Assembly (NCBI GenBank): GCA_015680685.1
Contig: MNCI01033650.1
Span: forward strand, 80,295 to 117,247
DNA: 36,953 nucleotides
Reading direction: 5' to 3'
From: Gnetum montanum
Taxonomy: Eukaryota; Streptophyta; Gnetopsida; Gnetales; Gnetaceae
The translations under genes and the position numbers were made by a program. The notes beneath the pieces were generated by a model. The model was not told the origin of the DNA, made no database searches, and saw only the letters and a list, made by a program, of their open reading frames with translations. Of this stretch, positions 9,593 through 21,450 are shown one piece after another; the first letter of the stretch is position 1; each line of letters opens with the position of its first letter.

Positions 9593-10206
9593 GAGGATTC
9601 CATGCATCATGTATAGTGATATAAGATGCAATTGCATACAAAAGATATGGATAATAAAAAGCACAAACACCAAGACATTCAAGCGATGTGCTAAATCCAC
9701 AAGTGTTCAAAGGTGCTTGTATGCAACAACCACAAAATAATAGGATACCTAGTAATTGACCACAAACAATAGTTCAAGTTCTAGAATATGCATAACACTA
9801 GTAGAGATCCTTAGAAGTATATATATATAAAAGATGAATGAAATGGAGCAAATTAGAAACCAACTTTTAGATTCAAAGAACAACAAGGAACCAAAGGTAG
9901 ATTGGGGAGAATTGGAAGTTTTGGAAACCTCTAAACCGAAATCTTAGAAGTAAAAATATCACTAGAATTTTTGGAATATGTGTTCTTAAACTATGGAAAA
10001 CCAGTAATTATCAATAATCACCTCACTAAGAAATAAAAAGAGAAGCTACTAAAAGTAGTTAACAAATGGCTAACAACCTTTACTTGGTCATATGATGAAA
10101 TAATAAAGATAGATCCATGCATATGCTGGCATTGATCTATACAGACTCCTCTATCAAGTTCAAAACATAGCCATAAAGGAGATTGATCCGAAAATTGAAA
10201 TAGGTT
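9593..10206 (+). other. protease-RT spacer of element B
   Basis: Polyprotein linker with no domain I can name and many stops. It matches in position the 30200-30748 spacer of D. No separate gene is supported. Confidence 0.5.
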
Positions 10207-10990
10207 ATCAAAAAAGAGGTTGAGAAGCTCTTCAAGGTTAGATTCATCTATCTTATGATAGACAGTAAGTAGATGAAATCACTTATCATTGTACCTAAGA
10301 AAAGAGAACAATTGAGAATTTTCATAGACTTTAGGTTGTTAAACATGGATACTTTCAAAGATCAATTTTCCTTACCATTTGTGGACCAAGTATTGGTTAT
10401 TATTATAAGACATAAGTATTATAGTTTTCTGGATGGTTATAGTGGCTATAATAAAATTCAAATTTCTCTAGAAGACTAGGCCAAAATAATTTTTACTAGT
10501 CCTTGGATGAGTTTTGCATATAAAAAGATGCCTTTTGGTCTATGTAATAATCCTACCACATTTTAATGCTTTAATATCTTTTAGCAAAAAATTGAAAGTG
10601 GTTTAGAAGTCTTTATGGATGACTTCTTTACCTACAATGCTAATTTTGAATAAGCATTGGATTACTTGGAGCAAGTATTAAAATGATCTCTTGAAACTAA
10701 TCTAAAACTCAACAGGTAGAAAAGCCATCTAATGGTTCAAAAAGACATTGCTCTAGAGCATTAGATATTAGAAAAAAACATTGAGGTAAATCCTAAAAAG
10801 ATAAGGATCATTTAAGCAATCACTAGAAAACCTTAAACAATCATAGGTGTGAGGTCATTCCTTGGGCACATTAGTTACTATAGGTGTTTCATTAAAAATT
10901 TCCCAAAAATCATCAAACCATTTGTGGAACTTACTAAGAAGGATGCACCATTTGAATGAACTAAGAGATATGAGTAGGGATTCCAAATCT
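10207..10990 (+). pseudogene. reverse transcriptase (element B pol)
   Basis: Whole RT domain in decayed form. The fingers segment has KKEVEKLFKVRFIY, a stop, then SLIIVPKKREQLRIFIDFRLLN. The first catalytic Asp sits in FLDGYSGYN (about 10429-10455), and the second motif FMDDF is intact (Asp codons 10618-10623). PFGLCNNPTTF and SFLGHISYYRCFI are also clear. Stops at 10478, 10564, 10651, 10684 and others come mostly from CAA/CAG/CGA-type codons turned to stops. It provides the N-terminal half that element A has lost, so the two copies together show the family's RT layout. No activity is possible. Confidence 0.88.
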
Positions 10991-11040
10991 TGAATTAGAA
11001 GCCCATAAAAACACCAATCCTATAAGCACTTGATTGATTT

Positions 11041-11420
11041 AAGTCATTCCATGTCATGATGGATACATCTAATTTTTTCTTGGAAGTAGTACTCACACAG
11101 ATGGATGATCAAAAATGTCCATATTACATCCACTATAAAAATAGAAGCATTTTGGGTGCATAACTCAATTACATCAAAACAAAAAGAAGAATTAATTATA
11201 GTGGTGTATGCCCTTGAAAAATATATACACTATGTCCTTAGATATCATATTTTTGTGTACACTAACCATAGTGATATCTACTTTCTCATGAATAAACTAT
11301 TGATAAGCCCCCATATCATATGATGACTGGTGATGTTGTAAGAATTTGATCTAATAATGGTGAATAGAAAGAAAACCAAGAATGTCATTTCTAATCATTT
11401 GTCTTAATTAAGATAGGACA
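11041..11420 (+). pseudogene. RNase H domain (element B pol)
   Basis: FHVMMDTSNFFLEVVLTQ keeps the catalytic Asp. It continues with DDQKCPYYIHYKNRSI and, after a stop and one frame change, with YALEKYIHYVL and YTNHSDIYFLMNK. This parallels 1690-2049 residue for residue. Several stops and the frameshift near 11190 make it a remnant. Confidence 0.85.
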
Positions 11421-11449
11421 ACAACGCTAATAAAGAGTCTTTGTTTGAT

Positions 11450-11905
11450 TAATTTCCTAATGAGCTGCTCTTTGCTAAAGTAGCTAAGGCTTCAATACAA
11501 AGGATAAAAAATTGGTACGATGACTTTCTCTCATACTTAATCATATAGAAGATTTCCATCAAATGGGATGATAATTGAAAATAAAAGTTCCTTCACTAGG
11601 TTAAGCATTACATGGAAATAGAGGATAGCCTCTATAAAATCTATGTAGATGGCCTAGTACAATGATGTGTTCTTGATAACAATCAACTTCAAGTTTTCCA
11701 AGATACTCATGAAGATCCTTATGAGGACCACTATGCTAGAAGAAAAATGACCATTAAAATCCTAGTGGTAGGATATTTTTTTTCCTATGGTTCTAAGAGA
11801 AATCCATCATTTTCTCATTCATGTGAGCGATATCAATAAGATGAAGGCATGGCAACTAGAATGGAGGGGAATCAGTAGTGGATTTAGCCACTAGAGTTCT
11901 TTGAT
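11450..11905 (+). pseudogene. integrase N-terminal fragment (element B pol)
   Basis: Linker and zinc-binding domain only: YMEIEDSLYKIYVDGLVQ, then the first His in DTHEDPYEDHYARRK, then MTIKILVVGY. The Cys pair has decayed (LIHVSDINKM). The last recognisable codons are those before the catalytic core (LEFFD). There the sequence enters the 24-bp repeat, and catalytic core, C-terminus and the whole 3' end of the element are absent. Confidence 0.8.
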
Positions 11906-11976
11906 CTTTGATCTTTAGCCACTAGAGTTCTTTGATCTTTAGCCACTAGAGTTCTTTGATCTTTAGCCACTAGAGA
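11884..11976 (+). repeat. 24-bp tandem repeat grown from integrase codons
   Basis: Unit TTAGCCACTAGAGTTCTTTG plus ATCT. Copies are 11884-11907, 11915-11938, 11939-11962 and a partial one to about 11976; a 7-bp TTGATCT extra lies between the first two. The first copy is the integrase segment coding LEFFD, so this is expansion of coding DNA at the element's broken edge. Confidence 0.85.
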
Positions 11977-13482
11977 TCTATCCCCACTATGTATATAAGT
12001 AGTGGTAAAGGGACATAGTACTAAATCCCTCATGGTTTGTAGGACATGATCACATGCTCCCATGAGCTAATTGAATGATTGGCTAGGGATCTAGTGATGT
12101 TTCACTTTCACCTTCTCTCTTTTATTCATCATTCATTATCCATCTCTCCCTTTCCATTCTTATGTAGTATTGTATATAGTAGGAAGTCAATTAGGCAAAG
12201 TGGAGATGAGATGTGGCCATCCAAGGGGATGAACTCACATTTGATGTTAATGTCTTGCTAGTTGTTGGGAATCCATAGATGTCCCATAAAGGGATTTTAC
12301 AAGGGGAAGAGAAACATGTGCATACTATTAAAAGGATCCACTTGTGAATTCTTGGTGGCTTAACATTTTGAGCAAGTGAGCTCAAGCTTATCTTCTACGA
12401 ATGATAGTGGTTGCATGATATAAAGCATTCAATTAGTCTTCTACTTGTATAAGTGTTAATTCTATAAGCTTCAAGTTTTGATCATGATAAACTATCCACT
12501 CCTTATTTTACTTGTGTTTGTTTCTTTATCATTGGGATATCCTATTTATCTTTTACTTTTATAACCCCTCTTTTTCCTAGTCCTTATATGATGGGAATGA
12601 ATAGATTTGATATTATGATTCAAATCCCATAAGTTTGGATGTCATCCAAGATAAGATTTTACTATTTTGTCTTCAGGCTACTTTTATGATTTTGGTTTGA
12701 TCCTTGATTGGATTCTTGGAATTTTCATGAGTATTTATTCATCTTGTGTTTTTCGTTAGCATTTGTTGTGTGGTTCAAGCTAGGTATCTTGTAACTTACT
12801 AGTGGAGGAGAGGCACTAATTTGGGTATGTACTTTGTAATTTTGATGATTATTTAAATTATTTCCATCTTATTTTTACTTACCCATGCATGCTTTGATTT
12901 CATTATTGTGAATATGTTTCTATTGTGTTCCAAAGTGTTGTACTTATCATTGTTCCTATGACCATTTTTTTGAAATGCTAGTATAATGCCTTGGGAATCT
13001 CACTTAATTTTTAGAATTTTCATAGCTCATCATGTTTAGGACATTCTACATAGGATTCTATAGACCTACTTGGGAGGAGATTGAGAGAACATAGTCCCTA
13101 GTCTATGATCTTACAAGATAACCATTGATCTCAAAAGAAGAAGAAAAAATATCAATAATTGAATGTTGTGAAGACACAAACCAAAAGAAAAGGAATTATA
13201 AATATTTTTTTTATTGTGGCAACATGGGTTTCCTTTGTATTATATATATCATAATCTCTTTTATATTCTTTGAACACAATGATATACATAAGTATTCTTG
13301 GCAATTCACTCAACATCATCTTCAAAGCTTATGACCATATCACACTATCATTTGTATGATAAATCCCATCGGTCCAAAACCTATGGGATCCCTATCATAC
13401 CTCACCTATGAATTAGTTAGTATCTATGTCTAAACCCAACTAATAACAAAGTCTACGGTTTGCACATAACTAACCTAGGTAT
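11977..13482 (+). other. AT-rich region without recognisable gene
   Basis: No protein similarity and no clear LTR ends. A TATA-like word TATATAAG at 11992-11999 is followed by a pyrimidine-rich stretch (12100-12160), which resembles the promoter and leader of a plant LTR on the + strand, but no partner copy is present in the window to prove it. It ends at the left edge of element C. Confidence 0.35.
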
Positions 13483-16400
13483 TGTAACACCCTCCTTCGT
13501 ATGCCTTAAATTATAGAGCATCATGTTGGGCAAAATCCCTAATGAGATGATCGATAATGAAAAGAGATACAAACAAACACACTACACAACCAAAGAAACA
13601 AAGGAACCTTAACATGAAGCCATGACCCGATAGAGAATAGAAGAGAAACCTAATAGGAAAAAAAAGAAATACATGAATATAGAATTGTATAAATATAAAA
13701 ATGATGAAAAAGAAATAGCATAACATAAATTGTAAAACTAAATTCCATAATATAAATGAATAATATAATGCCACAAGTCTAAACTCTACATGATCCATAA
13801 ATCCATAAACAAGAAAATAGAATTAATGTCTAATACAATGTTGAAAATGCCAACACATAATATCCATAGTTCTAAACTGAGATATAGTATCAACAAGCTC
13901 ATATCATCATAATAAATCATCTATAAGCTTTCACCTCCACCCCAAACCAGTTAGCTTGACAATAAAATAGTTTATCAATATAAAGCTAAGTGAGAAACCT
14001 TGGAAACATTTCCAATCACTGAATGAATAGATCTCGTGAGAATTAGGAGCATGGCTAGCATACAAAATATATTAGCTTAACAGGCATACAAGTAAACCAC
14101 CAAAACATCTAGACACACATACAAATGCATAGCCCTAACATCTATTCATCATATAATGCAAAAACCAAGATTTTCCCACTGCAACTATCACCATAAAAAA
14201 GGAGGCAAGCATGCACCACACTTAGTTTCATATGTGCATTGTTGTCATGTGTACTTGCAAAAAGCTAACGCAACATGTATTCAAACCAAATATCAAATTA
14301 ACATGCACATGAATTTATTATTAGTCTCAACTTGAACATGAAGTGTCACTGAGGACATCACTTCCAACATTCTCCAAACATGTCAATGCTAGAGGTATTA
14401 CCCAAGATATGACCTCTAACATTGTGGAGGTACAAATCAAAAGAAAAGGACTAATGAGCCATATAATCATACTCTCATGTAGGATGGGGCCCACAACAAG
14501 GGCCACACTAGTGCACTCTATAGTGGAGCTCAATCATCAAAACCATCTCCAAGGAGTCCATCTCCAATTGGCTACAAAACCTCAATGCTATTTCCATCAT
14601 CCAAAAATCCAACAAACATACTACCATGACAATCAAACTAATGGTGGAGGCAATAACCAAAAGAAAGAAATCCATCTTATCAAAGAGATTCATCAAACTA
14701 AGGGATTCTCACAAGGATACTAATTCAAAGCATAGCATAACACCATCAAATCCAAACTAATATCATGGAATTTTATCATCAAATGAAGAGCCAAAACCAT
14801 CATTCAAAGAGATCTCACAAATCCAAAATAATAAACCAAGATGCTAACTAATCCAAGCATAGGAATCCTTAACCATAACTTTCAAACAAACTGATTAAGC
14901 CACAAAAATGGGAAGATGTAAGCCACCAATAGCTAAAAATCATATATGGATCAATACTCAAACCATGAAATAACCACTTTACCAAGAAGGATAATCACAA
15001 TTCCAAATCCTAATGTTAAGCTTCATGAAATCAAGTCATGGAAGAAATCATACAACAAGAATCTAGGAAGTCAAAAGATAAGATAAAGATCCCAATTAAT
15101 CATTAGAGAAGACCACAATCAACCAAGGTTCAAACAAAGAAATATCCATTCACGTTAAGGAAATATCAAACATTTGAAGACCTAAGATAAACATAATTAA
15201 TTCAAATAAACATGATAACAAAACCATTTTAACAAATCAAGCATAACAAGGTCAAAAGGAAACCAAACCAAGAACCAATAATAAAAGAGGCAAAAACATA
15301 GTAATACTAAGATACTATCTAAATAATCAAAATAGGGGTGCTACCTCAATAGATCCTAAAAATGACCCATTCCACAAAATTCCAAGAAAATCTACCTTAG
15401 AAAATAAGAACAAAATAATGAAATGAAGAAAAATATCCCTTATATTAAGAAAATTATCAAAATACAAATAAAATAGATCAAAGATAAGGAGCAAAGCTAA
15501 ACTCACACTCTCCAAAGGATCTTAGAGACCACACATATCTCCTCTACATCCTCAATCACTCATCATGGAGCCAAAGCTCAAGAAAAGACACTTGTAAGAG
15601 ATTCTCTCAACCTCTCTCAAGTGCTCTCCCTTGCCTCTCACTTAATTTTCTTACACAAGCTCTCCTCCTCAAGAGCTCTCTCTCTTAAACATTGTTAGGA
15701 TTATCAACAATGGTTAATTACATTAATATTTATGACAACTGGAAGACAAGAAACCTAGAAACCTTTTCTCAACTCAACTTGAGGTTATTTAGATGTTTTC
15801 CAAGTTTTCTCACCTTCTTCCTTGCTGCTTCCATCCTTTTTCATCTTTTTTTGGTTATTTTACAAATTTGGATGAGTGTTTTCGGAAGTTTCCCTAGTCG
15901 TATGGGTCATCATCTCTAGCCTTAACAAGATGTCTTCTGTGCCAATGTAGCTCTTAAGAAAGACATCTTCTATTTTTGGGAGATGTTGTTTCCTAGTCCA
16001 AGATGTCTCCTCTTATAGCAAGACCGTCTTGCCCAAGATGTCTCTAGATTTGGGTATATGTCTCCTCTTACTTCTAAATGTCTTGTCATCCCCCTATCTT
16101 GGCCAAGATGTCTCCTAACCTTCCAAGATGTCTTCTTCAAGCCCAAAACCTACAAAAAAACACACATGTAGGGGAGAATAAGAGGATTAGAAGAGATATT
16201 CCTACAACAATCATGATCATCAATAGCTAAGATCTTATTTTACAATAGGATGTCAAGGACTTTATTAAACCCAAAGTCAAGTCTAGAGTTGGATCATCAC
16301 TTAAACATATAATAATAGATAAACTTATTATAACTTCACCATTCCTATGAATTTTATAATATTTATAGATTTCTAAAAATATCCATATCTATTCTCTATT

Positions 16401-18217
16401 AAAATTTTAGAAAGGCATTTATCACAATATATAGTTATAAAACCATGAATCTAGGCTTAGAGAATTAAGTTGAAATAAAAATGAAAAAAGTAGTTGATAG
16501 AAAATAAATCATAAATCTATGATGAAAAGCTATTTTTCAATGCTTCCAAAGAAATTTGAAAGACACAAAAGAAACCTATGTATAGGTAAATTTTTAGAGT
16601 ATTATCTAGTATAGTCTAGGAGATATGGGGTTTTTATTTTTCACCATCAAAAATAGTGAAATTATGGATAGTGTAGAAAGAAAAACTAATAACTTCATCA
16701 AAACACAACATTTTTAATTGCTTATAAATTGATATGGAAGATAAACATATATAAACATTTGTGTAAAATTTTAGAGTTTTATACCTAGCCATACTCGAGA
16801 TATAGCCTCATAACCTTCATCATAAAAATTCCTATGATTTTAGATAGGTTTGAAAGAATGACATATAACTCAAAAAATACTACATTGTTTTAAATGATTC
16901 ATTTTTAAAAATTGTATACCTTTTCAAAATAATTTCATAAACTTATAGCAAGAATCTTAATTCAAACTTATGTAAGAGATAAGAACATTTTTCTATGCAC
17001 TATCTATTCTACTAACAAAAATCTCTGAAAATCCTAGCTCCATGAAGAGAAATAAAAAAAGAGAAATAGTAAATCAAGAAATTCTATGGATTAATAAAAT
17101 AATTATATAAATTTCATAATAAAAAGACTAAAATATGTAAATCTTCTTTGAAATTAATTTGTAAAACCCATTTCACAGAATTATTGGTAAAATCCTCAAA
17201 ATCCCCATGCTAAAAAACAACTAAAACAACAATAGAATTAATCAAAAATTATGCACAAAAAATCCATCAAAATAGCATTGTTTCCATTTAAAACAAAACC
17301 CATCAACCCAAAATAGTATTAGAATAATATGAAAAAAATAAGTAGTACCCATTCCAAAAATGTGTACAAAACCTATAACCATAAATGGGAGAGAAGCTAA
17401 GATAACTCATCCCTAAATCTAAATGATGAAAAATAGCAAGAGAGAAAAGAAAATTACAAAGATCCAAGCAATTCATAGAACCAATCTGCAATCCTGTAGC
17501 ACTTTCCAAATCCAATCTCATAACACCCTTGTAGATCATCAAAGTATGTGAAAGAATTAAACTATAAGAGTTTTAATCCAAATTAACTAGAAAACAATGG
17601 AAATAAAGAAAACATTAATTACCCAAACAACTACAAAGCTAAAAGAAAACTACCAAAAATGTTTTCCATCTTAAACATAACTTCCTCTACCACTCGCATA
17701 ACTCTCTCACATATCACAACCATTAAAAAGGAAAAATACCCTAAAAATCTACAATGCTAAAAATATAATCCAAAACCTCCTAACATAGATGAGTATGATA
17801 AATCTAAAATAAGCACATATAAAAATATATATAGCACACATGTGAACATATAAGAACCATCTACCACATCTACTAGCTCATATCATGCACTCTAGAAAAA
17901 GTTAATATTAATAATTAGACAAATCACCAATCACATGTCATGCCATGCCCCCAAACCAATCCTCTTGAGATCTTACCATACTCAATGGTAGGGTTAGTGC
18001 ACACTTGCTAGATGATAATAAAAATATACATATAATTAAATATTAAAATACATAATATTAACTAATAATCTAGACAACCTAAAGCATCATCATTATCAAC
18101 ATCATAAAATATAAAATATACCAAAACATATAGGCCTATAGAACATACAAGTGTGAACATTGTAATCTCTACAAAAATCATATGTACCAAGAATGTTCAA
18201 AAATATTGGTTGTTACA
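13483..18217 (-). repeat. full-length 4.7-kb LTR (element C 3' LTR)
   Basis: On the + strand it begins TGTAACACCC and ends GGTTGTTACA, giving the inverted ends TGTAACA/TGTTACA typical of many plant Gypsy LTRs. It is homologous to 21736-24525 over 13483-15328 and 16213-17200. The part 15329-16212 has no counterpart there, and 17200-18217 lies beyond the truncation point. All open frames inside (for example 14343-14723) are judged accidental. Confidence 0.85.
15329..16212 (-). promoter_or_regulatory. LTR segment present only in the left copy of C; probable promoter/leader part
   Basis: Read on the minus strand it contains GA-rich leader-like sequence (plus-strand CT-rich 15595-15690) and a cluster of TGTCTC/TGTCTT words at 15931-16134. 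The right LTR joins directly across this point, ATAAT then GATCACCAAT, so the most likely explanation is a deletion there. No clean TATA box is seen. Confidence 0.4.
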
Positions 18218-18229
18218 TCCTTTCCAACT
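18218..18229 (-). other. polypurine tract (element C)
   Basis: On the minus strand AGTTGGAAAGGA lies directly before the LTR start TGTAACAACC, the expected plus-strand primer position. Confidence 0.65.
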
Positions 18230-18244
18230 AAAGAATATTCCTCC

Positions 18245-19480
18245 TAGAAGATTTTAGCATGGGTAGAATGCATCAAAATCAAGCTTCCAAGCAGCCTCTT
18301 GTAAACCATGACAATTCCACAAAACCTTCACAATGGGAACTATCCTGCTATGCAACTAGTGCTACATCCAATTCAAGATCCTATGAAAATGCTCCACATA
18401 TGAGGCATCAACCTAGAGCTACACCTTAATATAGTCAACAACATGACTATCATTGGAAATATATTTCCATAGCTTGAAGACATGAAGCAAATCATGCATG
18501 TCTAAAAATTATGAAGGCATACCAACATGGTATGCAACCTCTCCTATGCATTGAAGATCATCAAATAGACCAATGTAATGATATTGAAGTTTATCTTTTT
18601 GATGAAAGTGCATCAAGCCTTTTAGTGGAGAGACATAAACAAGCACCTTGTCACCAACAAGAATCTCAAAATACCTTCTTGTATGATTTACATAGCTCAC
18701 CTGACAATCCTGAGTTGCCTTCAATTGGTCATAGACCTCTCTAATCTACTTTTTCATCCTTAACATAACATCTGAACTAATGTTTTGCCTATTCTCTATC
18801 ATATCCCAACACAAGGGAGTCTTGCAAGGTCTCTCATACAAGACTTTGTATAGTGCTACTTTAAGACTAGCTTGATAGCTATTACTATAGGCAAACTCTA
18901 CCAATGATAATAGACTATCCCAACTATTTGTAAATTGTAAGGTGCAAGATCAAAGAATGTCCTCCAATACTTGATTTACTCTCTTAACCTTACCATTAGT
19001 TTGAGGATGCTAGGCTAAGCTCATGTACAACCTAGTGCCAAGGTTGTCCACAAACGCACATCAAAACTAAGAAGTGAATTTGGAATAACTATTCGAGATA
19101 ATCTTGGCAAGAATACCATGCAATTTTATAATCTCAGAGATGAACAATTGCATAATATCCTCCATGCTAGCTACAATCTTTATAGCTAGAAAATTATTTG
19201 ACTTGATTAACAAGTTCACCATAAGAAGAATGACATCCTTTCCAGTCCTTGTGTAAGGTAAACTAGTAAAGAAATCCATTTTAATTACCTTTCACTTTCA
19301 CTTTTGAATAGTGTGAGGTACAAGTAGCCACATGGTTGTTGATGTTCAAGTTTAATTTATTGATAAATCAAGCATTTAGCCATAAATTCTCCAACCTGCT
19401 TCTTCATGCCTATCCACCAGTATAACCTCTTTAGCATTTGATACACCTTGTCATTGCCTAGATGCATCTAAAGCCTATTG
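18245..19480 (-). pseudogene. integrase with C-terminal chromodomain (element C pol)
   Basis: Minus strand, N to C: zinc-binding part with MLKRLYWWIGMKKQ and KCLIYQ (second Cys changed to Tyr, near 19390); catalytic core MDFFTSLPYTRTGKD (first Asp kept, near 19275); the second-Asp site reads ISNSYSKF, with Asp changed to Asn (19091-19093); HPQTNGKVKRVNQ has Lys in place of the catalytic Glu (18983-18985). Next come the GPF-type module VLVYVSPLKG..YIGLFD (18509-18724) and a chromodomain-like tail, HFHRILNW then IVPIVKVLWNCHGLQEAAWK (about 18258-18400). The tail places it with chromoviruses, whose chromodomain steers insertion to heterochromatin. Stops and frameshifts are frequent. Confidence 0.85.
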
Positions 19481-19719
19481 AGGTGTACTTAATCCAATAG
19501 ATGTTTCCTCAAGAAAATAAGCACACAAACTTGATTCTTATGATGAACCAACCCAAGTGTATCCACTATCATGACAACATCACTAGAATGCTTTAGCTCC
19601 TTACACCAAGAATCACATTGTTGCAGTGCATGAATCTCACTTATCACATTTCATTAAATCATCAATCTATGTAGCTTATCAGCCTCATGGCTCAAGGCAT
19701 CCATAACAACATTATTTCT

Positions 19720-20060
19720 ACATGTCTGATACAGGATGGTAAAATCAAAATTGGCCAATAGTTCAATCCACATCCTGTAGCACAAGTTCAACTATGCCTA
19801 ACTCATCAAATACTACAATCCCTTGTAATTCGTTCAAATAGTCAACCACTCCCCAAATAAGTAATAATTCCACACCTTCAAGGTGAACACTACCACTTTC
19901 AACTCCAAGTCATGAGTGGGGTAGCACATCTCATGAGTCTAAATTTGTCAGGCATAGGCTACTACTTTGTCCTCTTGCACAAGGACAAACCCATAACCTT
20001 CTCTTGAAGCATTAACACAAATGTTAAAAAGCTTACTTGGAGTAGGAAAAACCAAAATAG
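19720..20060 (-). pseudogene. RNase H domain (element C pol)
   Basis: Minus-strand segment LVATPILVFPTPSKLFNICV followed by NASREGYGFVLVQEDKVVAYA. The usual DAS catalytic motif reads NAS, its Asp codon changed to AAT (plus 20011-20013). The remaining C-terminal half toward 19720 is recognisable only in short patches. It is separated from RT by stops. Confidence 0.78.
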
Positions 20061-20289
20061 GAGTTGCAACTAATCTACCCTTGAGTTTGTCAAGATAGCC
20101 TAATAATGCAGGCTTTAGGAGAAACCAACATTCTTTCATAGCAACTTTGTAAGAAGTAGAGTAATGTGGAAGAAGTTCCTAGTTCCTAACAAACCTCTTG
20201 TAATAGCTTGCCAACCCAAGACAGTTGTAAACTTTACCAACATCCTTGGGTATATCATAATCTTGAATAACTAATATTTTAGTAGGGTC

Positions 20290-20910
20290 CATCACTATAA
20301 TGGCCTCCAAAACAACATGTTCTAATAATTGAATCTATGGAACCAAAAATAACACTTGGAGGGTTAGGCAAATAACTAATGATCCCTAAGTTTCTATAGG
20401 ATGATCCTTAGATTCTTCTCATGCAACTTCTCGGTTGAAAAATACATCAAATATCATTAATGAACATGATAACAAATTGGTACAGGTAGGGTTTCATGAT
20501 ACTATTCATGAGTTGCATGAATACTACAAGAGAATTAGTGAGCTCAAATGGAGAAACCAAGAACTCATAATGTCCATATTATGTCCTGAAGATTATCTTG
20601 GGAACATCCTCCTCCTTGATGCAAACTTGGTAGTACCTTGACTTTAGATTAATCTTAAAAAGCACTTGAGCTTCCCTCAACTAATCAAATAAAACATCTA
20701 TGCATGGAAAAGGATACTTGTTCTTTCCCGTCACCTAGTTAAAATTTTGGTAAGCAATGCATAGTCTCGTACAACCATCCTTCTTCTTTACAAATAGGAT
20801 AGGAGCATCCTAAGGAGATACACTAGGATGAATCAAGCCCTTATCAAGCAACTCTTGAAACTAAATTTTTAATTTTTCTAATTCAATAGTAGACATCATA
20901 TGTGGAACCT
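20290..20910 (-). pseudogene. reverse transcriptase (element C pol)
   Basis: Minus strand: LIHPSVSPQDAPILFVKKKDG at the fingers, KNKYPFPCIDVLFD, then FKINLKSRYYQ where the first catalytic Asp is Asn (20648-20650), and MFINDI where the YxDD box has Asn for its first Asp (20456-20458), followed at once by a stop. The motif order is standard for chromovirus RT. It is inactive on catalytic grounds as well as by its stops. Confidence 0.85.
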
Positions 20911-21199
20911 TGTAGATAGGTTTAGCATCAAGGTTAAGAGCAATATCAAACTCAATATTACACCTTGAAGGTAGACCATGTAATTACATCAAGAAACTCA
21001 CAAACAACTAGAACTTAATTAAGCGACTATGATAAGGCAAGATCATAGACAAAAACTACAAAGCAAGAATGACCTTTTCTTAGCAATCGATGAAAAGATC
21101 TCTAAGACATAAGATCCAACTTAACCTTATGTAACTTGGTATGTACCATCATCTAAACATCATCTTCTATCACCAAGAAAATTATCTTGTGATAACAAT

Positions 21200-21450
21200 T
21201 TAAGTTGCCCTAATAGTTAGACAACCAATCCATACCCAAGGTAACATCATAGTCCTCAAGGTTCATGATGTAAAGATCACTAAACAAAATGTCATTTTGA
21301 ATTACTAAGAGTATGGACCTGTAGACTTGTCCATAACAAGCACATAGCCACTAATCAAAACTAAAGAAAAGGCCTTGATTAAGACATTAATCCATCAAAC
21401 CCAAGCATCTAACTACTAGTGAAAGCAACCAATGTTGATGACAAACTAGA
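21200..21450 (-). pseudogene. protease remnant (element C pol)
   Basis: The minus strand reads NLEDYDVTLGMDWLS near 21210-21255, a segment conserved at the end of chromovirus protease. About 180 bp upstream VINIGCFH probably marks the decayed active site, with Asn for Asp (21434-21436). The active-site assignment is tentative. Confidence 0.6.

Larger units (their letters stand above)
6215..11976 (+). mobile_element. element B: 5'- and 3'-truncated Athila-like Gypsy retrotransposon
   Basis: Order is LTR end fragment, primer site, gag, protease, RT, RNase H, N-terminal integrase, then a tandem repeat where coding similarity stops. No 3' LTR is found. It is the most decayed of the Athila-like copies: dense stops, no CpG left in the diagnostic LTR segment. 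Gene order and motifs match element D throughout. Confidence 0.85.

Noticed and set aside
13511-13798. Hydrophobic 95-residue frame on the minus strand resembling a membrane protein
   Set aside because: AT-rich LTR DNA gives Phe/Leu/Ile-rich translations by chance; the matching area at 21760-22060 is not open.
14343-14723. Open frame of 126 residues on the + strand
   Set aside because: Lies inside the long LTR of element C; the homologous part of the other LTR (22600-23001) breaks it differently. No domain or biased codon use.
18511-18744. Plus-strand open frames over pol (also 28525-29079, 30306-30952, 33178-33420, 34025-34210)
   Set aside because: They are antisense to recognisable integrase, RT, protease, gag or LTR sequence on the minus strand.
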